Part shown: in pieces, positions 38,501 to 47,460 of the stretch
How the letters are laid out: each line of letters opens with the position of its first letter
Position numbering within the stretch: position 1 is the first letter of the stretch
Assembly: GCF_016107305.1 (NCBI RefSeq)
Contig: NZ_RCVR01000001.1
Location: forward strand, 404,443 to 468,442
Length of the DNA: 64,000 bases
Source: Roseomonas sp. KE2513
Lineage (GTDB): Bacteria > Pseudomonadota > Alphaproteobacteria > Acetobacterales > Acetobacteraceae
Reading direction: 5' to 3'
Position numbers and translations under genes: made by a program
Notes under the pieces: generated by a model
Database searches by the model: none
Seen by the model: only the letters and a program-made list of their open reading frames with translations
What the model was told of the DNA's origin: nothing

Positions 38501-41500
38501 GTCACCGATGGCTCGACCGAGTTCTCCGGCAGGGTCCAGGGTGCTGGCGGCCTGACGGTCTCCGGCGGTACGCAGGCCCTTTCCGGCGCGAACAGCTACA
38601 CCGGCACGACCGTCGTCGGGCCGAACGGAACGCTCGTCCTGTCGGGCCCGGGTTCCCTCGAGAACTCGGCCGAAGTCCAGGCCGACGGCAACTTCAACAT
38701 CGCTGCTCGTCCGGGCGGTACGCGGATCCAGACGCTGTCTGGCGCCGGCACCACCCAGCTCGGCGGTGAGCGCCTGACGATCACCCAGGGCTCGACCTCC
38801 TTCGGCGGCAGCATTTCCGGCGAGGGTGGGCTGACGGTTGCGGGCGGTGCCCAGGGCCTGTCCGGCACGAACGTCTACACGGGCACAACGCGCGTCGACT
38901 CTGGTGCCGTGCTCGGCCTCACCGGGCAGGGCTCCGTTGCGACCTCGGCTGAGGCTTCGGTCGATGGCATCCTCACCATCGCCGGCACGACGGCGGGCGC
39001 TTCCGTTCGTACGCTCACCGGCGCAGGCCTCGTTGAACTAGGCGATCAGCGCCTCTCGGTGACCGCGGGCTCAACCGGTTTCGATGGCACCATCGTCGGC
39101 ACCGGGGGCGTTACGGTTGCGGCGGGGCAGCAGAGCCTCACCGGCGTGAACACCTTCACCGGCGAGGCCGCGGTCGGCGCCGGCGCCACGCTGCGCCTCG
39201 CCGGGGTCGGGTCTGTCTCCGAGGCCGCGGCCGTGCGCAACGACGGTGTCTTCGCCATCGCCGACACGGCGGCCGGGACCTCCATCCGGACGCTCGCCGG
39301 CAACGGCGAGGTGGTCCTGGGCGACAGGCGCCTGACCGTTACCGCGGGCTCCACGGAGTACGCGGGGACGATCGGCGGGACCGGCGGGCTGACGGTCGTG
39401 GCGGGGGGCCAAGCCCTCAGCGGCACCAACACCTACACCGGGACGACCTCGGTCGCCGGGAACGCCGCCCTCTCGCTGGTCGGCAGCGGCTCCATCGCGA
39501 CCTCCGCCGAGGTGGCGAATGACGGCCTCTTCTCCATCGCCGGAACCATGGCGGGGGCCTCGATCCAGACGCTGTCCGGCAACGGCAGCGTGGATCTCGG
39601 CGCGCAGCGCCTCGACGTCACCGCGGGCTCGACCACCTTCGCGGGCAGCATCGGCGGCACGGGCGGCCTCTCTGTCACGGGCGGCACCCAGACGCTGACC
39701 GGGATGAACGCCTACCAGGGTGCGACGAGCATCTCGAACGGCGCGACGCTTGCCCTCGCCGGCACCGGCTCCATCGCGCCCTCCTCCGAGGTTGCGGTCG
39801 CCGGCACCCTGCGCATCGCGGACACGACGGAAGGGGCCGCCGTGCGCACCCTGTCCGGCGGCGGCGCCGTGGAGCTCGGGAACCAGCGCCTGACGGTCAC
39901 GGCCGGCTCCACGGAGTTCGCGGGCAGCATCGGCGGCACGAACGGGCTGACGGTGCTCGGCGGGCGCCAGGCGCTCTCCGGCGAGAACACCTATCTCGGG
40001 CGCACCGGCATTGCCTCCGGTGCCACCCTGGCGCTCACCGGCACGGGCTCGATCGCCAGCTCCGAGGGCGTCACCGCGCTCGGCGCGCTGGATATCGCCA
40101 GCACGTCCAACGGTGCCAGCATCCGCACCCTCTCGGGTTCGGGTGGCGTCACCCTCGGCGACCAGCGGCTGACGATCACCGCGGCGAGCGACGTCTTCTC
40201 CGGCAGCATGTCCGGGGCGGGCGGTGTCACCATCGCCGGCGGCCAGCAGGCGCTCTCGGGCGTGAACACCCAGACGGGAGCGACCCGCGTGAATGAGGGG
40301 GCAGCGCTCTACCTCCTCGGCAACGGGAGCATCAGCGCCTCTTCCGACGTGCAGGCGAACGGCCTCCTCGATGTCTCCGGCGCGTCGGGCAACTCCCGCC
40401 TCGCCGGCCTGTCGGGGAACGGCAGCGTCGTGCTCGGCAACCGCTCGATCGACCTGACGGCGGCAACGGGCAACTTCGGCGGCACTATCGGCGGCACAGG
40501 CGGCGTCACCGTCTCCGGCGGCACCCAGGCGCTCTCCGGCAACAACCCGTACGCCGGTGCGACGCGGACGCTCGCGGGGGCAACCCTCGCCCTCACGGGC
40601 GGCGGCGCCATCGCGGCCTCCTCGGGGCTCGCGAATGACGGCGTGTTCGACATCGCCGGCACGAATGCCGGGGCCTCGATCCGCACGCTGACCGGAACGG
40701 GCGCGGTTCGCCTCGGCGACCGCTCGCTGACGATCACCGATGCCGCGGGGACCTACTCCGGCACCATCGCGGGTGCCGGCGGCCTTACGGTCAGCGGTGG
40801 CTCGCAGTCCCTGACCGGGGTCAACAGCTATGCGGGCGGCACGAGCGTCAGCAACGCGACTCTCTCGGTGGCCAGCGACGCGGCCCTCGGCACCTCTTCG
40901 GGCGCCGTCACGCTGCAGAACGGCACCTTGGTGACGCCTGGCGGCCTGAACTCGACGCGGCCGATCTCGCTCTCCGGCGCCAACACGATCGGCACCTCCA
41001 ACCAGGCAGTGACGCTTGGGGGCACGATCAGCGGCTCCGGTGGGCTCGTGGCCGCGGGTGGCGGCAGCCTCGCCCTCACGGGAGCGAACACCTACTCGGG
41101 TGGCACTCGCGTGATCGAGAGCACGACCCTGGCCGTCGGTTCCGACGCAGCGCTGGGAGCGCCGAACGGCGCCGTCGTGGTCGAGAGCGGCACCTTCCGT
41201 GCGACCGGCTCCTTCAGCACGGACCGTCCGGTCGCGATTACGCCTGGCGGCACCCTCGAGACCACGGGCTTCGACGTCAGCCTCAACGGTCCGATCCTGG
41301 CGGAGCGCAACGGCGGGAACTCCTTCGTGCAGGTCTTCTCCGGCACCACCCGCGTGATCGGTCCGATGTCCATCGACGGGTCCGGCCTCTCGATCAATCC
41401 GACCGGCACCCTCCGCGGCGTGGGCACGATCACCGTTCCGACGAACGTCCTCGGCACCCTCGCGCCGGGCAACTCGCCGGGCACGATCACCTTCACCGCG

Positions 41501-42976
41501 CCGGTGCAGATGGCGCAGGGCTCGACCCTGTCTCTCGACATCGACGGGACCGGAACCGGCACCGGAAGAGGCAACTACTCGCGCGTGATCGCGAGCGGAC
41601 CGGATGGCAGCTTCACCGCCGGCGGCATGATCCGTCCGCTCCTGCGGGGGATCACCGGTGACGCGAGCAACAGCTACGTCCCGACGATCGGAACCCGCTT
41701 CCGCGTGGTCGAGGCCGAGGCCGGTGTTCGCGGCAGCGCCCAGGGGCTGGTTCAGCCCGAGGGTCGCCTGACGGGAAGCCGCTTCGACGCCCTCTACACG
41801 GCCAATGCGCTGGATCTGTACGTCACGCCCGCGAGCTATGCTGACCTCTCCACTCTCGGCGTCGCCCAGACGCAGAATCAGCGGCAGGTCGGCCTTGGCC
41901 TCGACGCGCTCCGTCCGGCGCCCGGCGTGCGTACGGATGCGGCGACCACCTCCGCCCTCGGGATCCTCTTCACCCGGGACGCGGCGAGCCTGCCGGCCGT
42001 GACGGACCGCCTCGGCGGCACCATTTACGGCGATGCCCTTCAGGGCAGCCTCGCGGCCACCCAGGCCTTCGGAGCGGTGGTGAACGACCAGATGGCGGTG
42101 CGCCGCGGCGCGCCGGGCACCGGCGTGAACTCCGCGACGGCGATGGACGGTCGCGTCAATCTCTGGGCCGGCGGTTTCGACCGCAGGCTCCGGGTGGGTC
42201 AGGACGGTAACACGGGCTTCCACACGTCCGATGGCGGCTTTGCGGCGGGTGGTGACGTCCGCATCGGCGCCGCGGGCCACCTCGGTGTGGCGGTCGGCGG
42301 TAGCTCCGCCCGCGTGACCTCCTCTGCCACGGGCAGCTCGGCCACGATCGACATGGCGAATATCGCGGTCTACGGCGGTTACGATGTCGGCCGCGTCTTC
42401 GTCGATGGCCAGGTCGGCCTGAACCACGCGGAGACCCAGGCGCGCCGTGACCTCGGCGTCTTCGGCCTCACTGCCAAGGGCAAGGCGTCGGGCACCGGCG
42501 CGGCCGCCGGGTTCGAGGTCGGCACGCGGCTCGACGTGGGACCGGTTCGCGTCACGCCGTCGGTCGGCATCCGCTACGACAGCGTTCGTCACGACAGCCT
42601 GACCGAGAACGGAGGCAGCGTCCTCTCCCTCTCGGTGAGGGGCTCGGACATGACGAGCGTGCGCGCCACGGCCGGACTTCGGGCGGATACGGCGCTGTCG
42701 CTCGGCGGCGGTGTGGTTCTCACGCCGAGCGTCCGGATCCTTGCTTGGCAGGAACTCGGCGATGACGGCGTGAGCACCACCTCCTCCTTCGTCGGCGCTC
42801 CGGGCGCCGCGATGAAGGCGGCCAGCGCAGCCACCGGCCGCACTGGCTTCCTTGGCGGCGCCGGCCTGAACCTGTCGCTCCCGAACGGTCTCTCGGCCTT
42901 CGCGAACTATGCGGCCGAAACCCGGGGCAATGCCTCCGGCCAGGTGTTCACCGGCGGCGTCCGCTACAGCTGGTGA
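35534..42976 (+). CDS. Giant autotransporter (type Va) with PATR-type beta-helix repeats
   Basis: A 2,480-residue surface protein. A basic N-terminus and hydrophobic stretch ending ILASGGANAQ form an extended signal peptide. Residues about 189-390 are glycine-rich (GGxGG). A beta-helical passenger follows with about 15 GxNTYTGxTxV motifs of the autotransporter-associated repeat type; twelve 93-residue periods run at 37,475-40,823. From about residue 2200 comes the autotransporter beta-barrel (WAGGFDRRLRVG ...), ending TGGVRYSW with terminal aromatic residue. Likely an adhesin or biofilm factor. A GTG at 35570 with AAGGA upstream is a credible alternative start. No protease motif seen. Confidence 0.9.
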   Translation: MRMGTSWSKDSQVLKSKIVASRSKITLRVLLASTVPALAILASGGANAQTVVGGNQTVSGNVNGAGNGGYLVRGGASLSFSDGTLYGFRTRGNDGSGGGAGMGGAIFVDQGGVARLNNMTVSGNSATGGRGGIGSTGGSMNGLVAPSIGATGVNGITWPDNNSLVGDGSGNGLPGTYAGDGQNNANGIGGTGGTGGRGQSGWSSNPPLESDKDEAALAVASLAAQVVALGAEAIGAGANPFTASIVVGLAAQLVQAGIDAASAGIALDNAISALTRWNDANNRGQFGLGGDGGAGGYGGTGSTGFGGGAGGTGGTGGAGGGGARAGLGGEGGGGGEGGFGAGGGRGGNGGSGALTGAAGAGGAGGFGGGVGSNGTGLGASASIGGGGGSGLGGAIFVRDGGTLIIEGDTTIGRNRVVGGGSLNRGVAGEAAGSDIFIMRGADVRLEAGTGKTITIDGSIADNSAASLGSSSIQSGEGAGITIGRGLTVLNGQNTYTGVTRIETGGILQAQDGVGINADSNITFAGGVLQTSGLFNRFTGSDPDEVQWAGSGGFASSDAAGLRVVLNAGMRLTWGADGFVPAGSALIIGAPTAIGDVVFVNAIDLAGAIRTIQVVANADGTTRAYIDGVLSNGGLQVVGDTRLTLRGANTFSGQAGIASGATVALEGAGSLASAGRVVVDGKLDLSATNDSRLRSLAGTGTTSLGDRTLTLTAAGDTFAGVVSGTGGVRVAAGTETLTGVNSYTGETHIDAPATLRLAGPGSIAASARVTTDGTLDIAATNAGASIQTLAGTGAVNLGNRTLSLTQAADTFAGSIGGAGGVTVVAGTETLSGVNTYTGETRINNGATLALSGNGSIARSVHTVADGTLDIAATTAGASVRSLTGNGQVQLGERDLRITAGPGETFAGVITGTGGVALTGGVQALSGQNTYTGATRVDGGTRLSLLGQGSVAGSAGVQADGVFDISGTTAGASVRTLSGTGRTELGDQRLTVTDGSTEFSGRVQGAGGLTVSGGTQALSGANSYTGTTVVGPNGTLVLSGPGSLENSAEVQADGNFNIAARPGGTRIQTLSGAGTTQLGGERLTITQGSTSFGGSISGEGGLTVAGGAQGLSGTNVYTGTTRVDSGAVLGLTGQGSVATSAEASVDGILTIAGTTAGASVRTLTGAGLVELGDQRLSVTAGSTGFDGTIVGTGGVTVAAGQQSLTGVNTFTGEAAVGAGATLRLAGVGSVSEAAAVRNDGVFAIADTAAGTSIRTLAGNGEVVLGDRRLTVTAGSTEYAGTIGGTGGLTVVAGGQALSGTNTYTGTTSVAGNAALSLVGSGSIATSAEVANDGLFSIAGTMAGASIQTLSGNGSVDLGAQRLDVTAGSTTFAGSIGGTGGLSVTGGTQTLTGMNAYQGATSISNGATLALAGTGSIAPSSEVAVAGTLRIADTTEGAAVRTLSGGGAVELGNQRLTVTAGSTEFAGSIGGTNGLTVLGGRQALSGENTYLGRTGIASGATLALTGTGSIASSEGVTALGALDIASTSNGASIRTLSGSGGVTLGDQRLTITAASDVFSGSMSGAGGVTIAGGQQALSGVNTQTGATRVNEGAALYLLGNGSISASSDVQANGLLDVSGASGNSRLAGLSGNGSVVLGNRSIDLTAATGNFGGTIGGTGGVTVSGGTQALSGNNPYAGATRTLAGATLALTGGGAIAASSGLANDGVFDIAGTNAGASIRTLTGTGAVRLGDRSLTITDAAGTYSGTIAGAGGLTVSGGSQSLTGVNSYAGGTSVSNATLSVASDAALGTSSGAVTLQNGTLVTPGGLNSTRPISLSGANTIGTSNQAVTLGGTISGSGGLVAAGGGSLALTGANTYSGGTRVIESTTLAVGSDAALGAPNGAVVVESGTFRATGSFSTDRPVAITPGGTLETTGFDVSLNGPILAERNGGNSFVQVFSGTTRVIGPMSIDGSGLSINPTGTLRGVGTITVPTNVLGTLAPGNSPGTITFTAPVQMAQGSTLSLDIDGTGTGTGRGNYSRVIASGPDGSFTAGGMIRPLLRGITGDASNSYVPTIGTRFRVVEAEAGVRGSAQGLVQPEGRLTGSRFDALYTANALDLYVTPASYADLSTLGVAQTQNQRQVGLGLDALRPAPGVRTDAATTSALGILFTRDAASLPAVTDRLGGTIYGDALQGSLAATQAFGAVVNDQMAVRRGAPGTGVNSATAMDGRVNLWAGGFDRRLRVGQDGNTGFHTSDGGFAAGGDVRIGAAGHLGVAVGGSSARVTSSATGSSATIDMANIAVYGGYDVGRVFVDGQVGLNHAETQARRDLGVFGLTAKGKASGTGAAAGFEVGTRLDVGPVRVTPSVGIRYDSVRHDSLTENGGSVLSLSVRGSDMTSVRATAGLRADTALSLGGGVVLTPSVRILAWQELGDDGVSTTSSFVGAPGAAMKAASAATGRTGFLGGAGLNLSLPNGLSAFANYAAETRGNASGQVFTGGVRYSW
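37475..40823 (+). repeat. Twelve tandem ~279-bp (93-residue) periods in the autotransporter passenger
   Basis: The codon for Asn in the recurring G-x-N-(T/S)-(Y/F)-x-G motif falls at 37475, 37751, 38030, 38312, 38591, 38870, 39149, 39428, 39707, 39986, 40265, 40544 and 40823. Spacings are 276, 279, 282 and then nine of exactly 279 bases. Units are diverged in sequence but almost locked in length. Confidence 0.95.
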
Positions 42977-42987
42977 TGATGAAAGCT

Positions 42988-43009
42988 CCCGGCTCCGAAA
43001 GGAGCCGGG
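42988..43009 (+). terminator. Hairpin with GAAA loop after the autotransporter gene
   Basis: A perfect 9-bp stem (CCCGGCTCC with GGAGCCGGG) closed by a GAAA tetraloop lies 12 bases after the stop codon. It is followed only by ATCCCCTT, so it may be an attenuator or mRNA stabiliser rather than a strong terminator. Confidence 0.65.
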
Positions 43010-43043
43010 ATCCCCTTCAGGCTGCCAACAAAGGTAGTGACAC

Positions 43044-46000
43044 ATGGTTTCCGCGTCGAAATACGTCTTCTCTGCCAGCACGACCGCGAATGGGCGTGAA
43101 CTCTGGCTGACCGACGGCACTGAAAACGGCACCGTCCTGCTTAAGGACATCAACCCCGGAACCGGGGACTCGTCGCCCGGCCTGTTCACCCCCCTGCCCG
43201 ATGGCCGGCTCATTTTTCAGGCCAGTGACGGCTCGAGCGGTACCGAGTTGTGGGTGACGGACGGCACTGAAAACGGCACCACCCTGCTGAAGGACATCAA
43301 CGCCGGTTCCGGCGGCTCGAATCCTTTCGGCTTCGTCGCGCTTGCGGACGGCAGGCTGATGTTCCAGGCCAGCGATAGCGTCGCAGGGGCCGAACTCTGG
43401 GTGACGGATGGCACCGCAAGCGGCACCACCCTGCTGAAGGATATCAAGGACGGAGCAGAGGGCTCAAGCCCGCAGGGCTTCACCGCCCTGCAGGACGGCC
43501 GGTTCGTGTTCCAGGCGGGTACCGCCACGGAAGGCACTGAGCTCTGGGTGACGGACGGCACTGCCAACGGCACCACCCTGCTGAAGGACATCAACGCGGG
43601 GGCTGGCAACTCGAGTCCACTGAGCTTCACCGCGCTCACGGATGGCAGGCTGGTTTTCCAAGCCTATGATGCCACCAACGGCACGGAGCTGTGGGTGACG
43701 GATGGCACCACCAACGGCACCGTCCTGCTCAAGGACATCAATGCCGGAACAGGAGGCGGGAGTCCCGGCGCGCTCACTCCCCTGGCCGATGGCAGGGTTA
43801 TCTTCCAGGCCTACACCGCAGCAAAAGGTATCGAGCTGTGGGTAACGGATGGCACAGCCAGCGGCACGAGCTTGCTGAAGGACATCAATCCCGGTCCGGG
43901 CCTTTCCCTGCCCTATGCCTTCGCGGCACTGCCTGATGGCCGGTTCGCCTTCCAGGCCAACAGCACCACGAGCGGCTTCGAGCTGTGGGTGACCGACGGC
44001 ACCACCGACGGCACCACCCTGCTTAAGGATATCAATCCGGGAACGGCGCTCGGCAGCCCAATTGGCTTCACGGCGCTGCCGGATGGCAAGCTGGTGTTCC
44101 AGGCGAACAACGGAACGAGCGGCACTGAGCTGTGGGTAACGGATGGTACCCCCCAGGGCACCGTTCTTCTCAAGGATATCAGCGCAGGATCCGGAAGTTC
44201 TTACCCGCAGGGCTTCAAGGTCCTTGCGGACGGCCGGGTGATGTTCCAGGCCGATGACGGTACGCACGGCACTGAGTTGTGGGTGACGGACGGCACCGCC
44301 AATGGCACGACCCTGCTCAAAGATCTCGAGGCCGGTTCATCCTACTCGTTCCCCTTCGAATTTACTCTCCTGCCCACCACCCCGATCGTCACCCTCGCGC
44401 ACGACACGCGCCTGCCCCATGACGGCGTCACCTCCGATGGTACGGTGAATGTCAGTGGCGTGAAGCAGGGCAGCACCTGGGAGTACAGCCTCGACACCGG
44501 ACAGACTTGGACCACCGGCACAGCAGGCAGCTTCACCCTGGCAGCCGGCAGCTATGGTGCCGAGCAGGTTCAGGTGCGGGCACTCGAAGCAGGCGTCGCC
44601 GGCACGCCCCGCATGCTGGGCGCCGTGACCATCGACATGACGGTGCCTGGCATTCCGTTCGCGGCGCTGGCGGACGATACGGCATTGCCCAATGACGGGA
44701 TCACTGCCGACGGGACCGTCAATGTGAGCGGCCTGGAAGTAGGTGCCGCGTGGCAATACAGTACCGACAGTGGACAGAGCTGGGCCGTAGGCACGGGCGG
44801 AGCTTTCGTTCTTGCCGAAGGCAGCTACGCCGCCGGGCGCGTGCAGGTGCGACAGCTCGACCTGGCCGGCAATGTCGGATCGCCTCAACTCCTGGGCCCG
44901 GTAACGATCGACAAGACGGCGCCGGATGCGCCGGCCGCTGTCGCACTGGCCGGGATCAGTGATTCGGGCGTGCTTGGCGATGGGATCACCCAGGAGCACA
45001 CGCCCACCCTGACCGGCACCGCCGAGCAGGGCGCATCCCTCGAGGTTCGCGAGGGGGCACGATCACTCGGTGTTGTAACGGCAGATCCCTCGGGTCATTG
45101 GAGCCTAGCGCTCGCCACACTTGCCGAGGGCGACCACGCACTGAGCATCCTGGCCACGGACACGGCCGGAAACGTCTCCGCCGCGGCCTTGGCACACATC
45201 CGGGTGGATTCCACTGCCCCCTCTGCCGCGGTGTTCGACACCATGCCGGCAACGCGGGACACCACGCCGGTGCTGTCGGGAACGGCCGAGGCCGGCACCA
45301 CGGTCCAGGTCTCCGAGGGAGCGGTCGTGCTCGGTAGCGCAGTAGTGAACGATAGTGGGCATTGGAGCCTCACGGCCCCTGAACTCGCCCAGGGGAGCCA
45401 CATACTTACGGCGGTGGTCACGGATGCGGCCGGCAATGCCTCCACCACCTCCTCCGGAACGCTGGTCGTGATGGTGAATGACGCCCCCACCGGACTGGTC
45501 CTCATTAGCGGCACGGCGGCCGAGGGCTATGTCCTCACGGCGAGCAATACCCTCGCCGATCCGGATGGCCTTGGTGCGATCAGCTATCAATGGCTAGCCG
45601 ACGGGCAAGAGATCAATGGAGCGACCGGTCCGACTCTGACGCTCGATGCCGGGCAGATCGGAAAGGTCATCACCGTGTTCGCCGGTTACACGGACCTGGA
45701 AGGTACACCTGAGAGTGTCAGTTCCACTGGTACCGGCATGGTCGCGCCGTCCTTCCATGTGAGCAGCCCAGGCTTTACCGGTTTTGTCGAGGCCGGCGCC
45801 TATCACGGGCCGCTTCCTGGCCTCACCTATGAGTTCTTTGGCAGCGATACCGGCCAAGCCGTTCTGGGCACCGGCGGGAACGATCTGATCGCTCTCGGCG
45901 TGGGCAACGACTATGTCGACGGAGGAGACGGTAATGACGCCCTGTACGGCGGTGCTGGCAACGACATCGCCGTCGCGGGCTTCGGCAATGACCTCGTCAT

Positions 46001-46847
46001 CGGCGCTGACGGTAACGACACCCTCTACGGCGGCGCGGGTTCCGACCTGATCTACGGCGGAAACGGTGACGACGTCATCGCGGGCGGCGTCGATGGGGAT
46101 ATCCTGGTCGGGGAGGCTGGCGCGGACCTGATCTTCGGCGAGGCCGGGGACGATGTGCTCTACGGACAGGATGGGAACGACCTCGTCTACGGTGGCGACG
46201 GGAATGATGTGCTCACGGGCGATGCCGACAACGACATCCTCGTCGGGGAGAGCGGCAACGACTTGGCCTTCGGCGGCACCGGCAACGACACGCTCTACGG
46301 TCAGGCTGGCAACGACCACCTGCGCGGCGATGACGGTGACGACGTGCTCTCGGGCGGTGACGGCGCCGATACCCTCGTCGGTGGCCTGGGCAACGACTTG
46401 GCCTTCGGAGATGCCGGTAACGACATCCTCTATGGCGAGGCCGGCGACGACCACCTCCGTGGCGACCTCGGCAACGACACGCTAGTGGGCGGGGACGGGA
46501 CCGACACGCTGGTCGGCGGGGCCGGGGACGACCTGATCATCGGCGATGCTGGCAACGACGTGATCTTCGGAGAGGCCGGCAACGACCTCCTGTACGGCGG
46601 CGCTGGCAACGACACCTTCGTGTTTAGCGCCGGCGGCGGCCGCGACGTCGTCATGGACTTCAGCCAAATGGCGGGAAATCACGACGTGCTTCAGGTGGGA
46701 GGGCTCTTCGCGAACTTCGCAATGGTCCTGGCCGCCAGTCAGCAGGTCGGCACCTCCGTGGTCATCACGATCAATGCAGCCGACTCCATTGAACTGACTA
46801 ACTTGTCGGTTGGATCTTTAACCGCTTCCGACTTCCTCTTCACCTAA
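43044..46847 (+). CDS. Type I-secreted RTX protein with ELWVTDGT repeats and Ig-like domains
   Basis: A 1,267-residue extracellular protein without an N-terminal signal peptide. Residues about 10-450 are nine 49-residue units of the type ELWVTDGTxxGTxLLKDIN...DGRxxFQA, a hyalin/ELK-like repeat expected to form a beta-propeller-like array. Residues about 450-900 hold Ig-like domains (DGTVNVSG, TGTAEQGASLEV, LSGTAEAGTTVQV). Residues about 949-1190 carry calcium-binding RTX nonapeptides (GGxGNDxLYG). The C-terminus (NLSVGSLTASDFLFT) is a type I secretion signal. No ABC/MFP secretion genes are adjacent. Probably a secreted or surface-layer adhesin. Confidence 0.9.
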   Translation: MVSASKYVFSASTTANGRELWLTDGTENGTVLLKDINPGTGDSSPGLFTPLPDGRLIFQASDGSSGTELWVTDGTENGTTLLKDINAGSGGSNPFGFVALADGRLMFQASDSVAGAELWVTDGTASGTTLLKDIKDGAEGSSPQGFTALQDGRFVFQAGTATEGTELWVTDGTANGTTLLKDINAGAGNSSPLSFTALTDGRLVFQAYDATNGTELWVTDGTTNGTVLLKDINAGTGGGSPGALTPLADGRVIFQAYTAAKGIELWVTDGTASGTSLLKDINPGPGLSLPYAFAALPDGRFAFQANSTTSGFELWVTDGTTDGTTLLKDINPGTALGSPIGFTALPDGKLVFQANNGTSGTELWVTDGTPQGTVLLKDISAGSGSSYPQGFKVLADGRVMFQADDGTHGTELWVTDGTANGTTLLKDLEAGSSYSFPFEFTLLPTTPIVTLAHDTRLPHDGVTSDGTVNVSGVKQGSTWEYSLDTGQTWTTGTAGSFTLAAGSYGAEQVQVRALEAGVAGTPRMLGAVTIDMTVPGIPFAALADDTALPNDGITADGTVNVSGLEVGAAWQYSTDSGQSWAVGTGGAFVLAEGSYAAGRVQVRQLDLAGNVGSPQLLGPVTIDKTAPDAPAAVALAGISDSGVLGDGITQEHTPTLTGTAEQGASLEVREGARSLGVVTADPSGHWSLALATLAEGDHALSILATDTAGNVSAAALAHIRVDSTAPSAAVFDTMPATRDTTPVLSGTAEAGTTVQVSEGAVVLGSAVVNDSGHWSLTAPELAQGSHILTAVVTDAAGNASTTSSGTLVVMVNDAPTGLVLISGTAAEGYVLTASNTLADPDGLGAISYQWLADGQEINGATGPTLTLDAGQIGKVITVFAGYTDLEGTPESVSSTGTGMVAPSFHVSSPGFTGFVEAGAYHGPLPGLTYEFFGSDTGQAVLGTGGNDLIALGVGNDYVDGGDGNDALYGGAGNDIAVAGFGNDLVIGADGNDTLYGGAGSDLIYGGNGDDVIAGGVDGDILVGEAGADLIFGEAGDDVLYGQDGNDLVYGGDGNDVLTGDADNDILVGESGNDLAFGGTGNDTLYGQAGNDHLRGDDGDDVLSGGDGADTLVGGLGNDLAFGDAGNDILYGEAGDDHLRGDLGNDTLVGGDGTDTLVGGAGDDLIIGDAGNDVIFGEAGNDLLYGGAGNDTFVFSAGGGRDVVMDFSQMAGNHDVLQVGGLFANFAMVLAASQQVGTSVVITINAADSIELTNLSVGSLTASDFLFT
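43098..44331 (+). repeat. Nine 147-bp units encoding ELWVTDGT repeats
   Basis: The Glu codon of ELW(V/L)TDGT occurs at 43098, 43245, 43392, 43539, 43686, 43833, 43980, 44127 and 44274, every spacing exactly 147 bases (49 residues). Protein identity between units is high in the ELWVTDGT and LLKDIN segments. Confidence 0.97.
45890..46605 (+). repeat. RTX calcium-binding nonapeptide array
   Basis: About two dozen 27-base units encode variants of GGxGNDxL(Y/F/V)G, such as GGAGNDIAVAG, GADGNDTLYGG and GEAGNDLLYGG. Each pair binds Ca2+ in a parallel beta-roll. Confidence 0.9.
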
Positions 46848-47247
46848 TCAGGGTCTGGTGATGGCTATTCCCTAGCCAGACGGTTCGCTGTGTAGTTGGC
46901 AAGCGTGCGGGGCGCCAATGATGCGCTCCGCCGCATCACGCCTGCCTACGTTCTTGAGGCTGAGCGGCGCCATTGCGTAATTCGACCCAGGGCGACTTCG
47001 ATCCCTTCACCCGTTCGGTCAGGCAACGTCGAGAGCGTTCTGCATACCAAGGCGGTGGAAGCTGTCGAGGATGGTGAGGCGGACCTGCACCTCAGGCGAC
47101 CGGGCAGGCGGGATCGCCCGCTGCCAAGTGCCCGCCGTACCGCTGGCGAGCTGACATCGCCATCTTAACAGGACTACGGAGATGCTTAAGCACTTCAGGC
47201 TTGCACGGACTCGTGGGCTTGGTCTGCGCCCAAATTTTGGTCGGCCT
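46848..47247. other. Gap with decayed DNA after the RTX gene
   Basis: Some 400 bases without a recognised gene. An imperfect hairpin (GTCTG...GCTA-TTCCC-TAGC...CAGAC, about 46854-46885) follows the RTX stop. The rest may be IS flank; no domain was recognised in any frame. Confidence 0.5.
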
Positions 47248-47460
47248 CTATGCAAGTTCTCGGGCTGGTTGAGCTTGGTTGGCAAAGGCGCTCGGGGTCA
47301 AGTTCCCAAACGCTGAGTGGGGTCGCTCCTCGTTACAGTGGCATCTCCATTCCTCGATGCGCTTCTTGGCGTCGGCCAGGGACAGGAACTACGAGGCGTT
47401 CAGCCACTCGGCCCGTCGCCGGGCATCGAAGGCCTCAATGAGCGCGTTGTCTGGGTTGTG
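47248..47460 (-). pseudogene. IS3-family transposase (OrfB) C-terminal fragment with in-frame stop
   Basis: On the minus strand the frame reads NPDNALIEAFDARRRAEWLNAS, stop, FLSLADAKKRIEEWRCHCNEE, RPHSAFGNLTPSAF and ends QPARELA-stop at 47248. This is the end of an IS3-group integrase-like transposase (usual ...AEWLNASWFLSLADA). The TGG of the Trp is TAG, and everything before DNALIEAF is gone. It abuts the IS6-type element. Confidence 0.88.

Noticed and set aside
39071..43213. Minus-strand open frame of 1,380 codons opposite the autotransporter
   Set aside because: Its apparent internal repeats are the mirror of the 279-bp passenger periods; no recognisable domain. Treated as a high-GC shadow.
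43098..46605. Regularly spaced repeats as a possible CRISPR array
   Set aside because: Repeats are 147-bp and 27-bp coding units without unique spacers and encode ELWVTDGT and RTX motifs.
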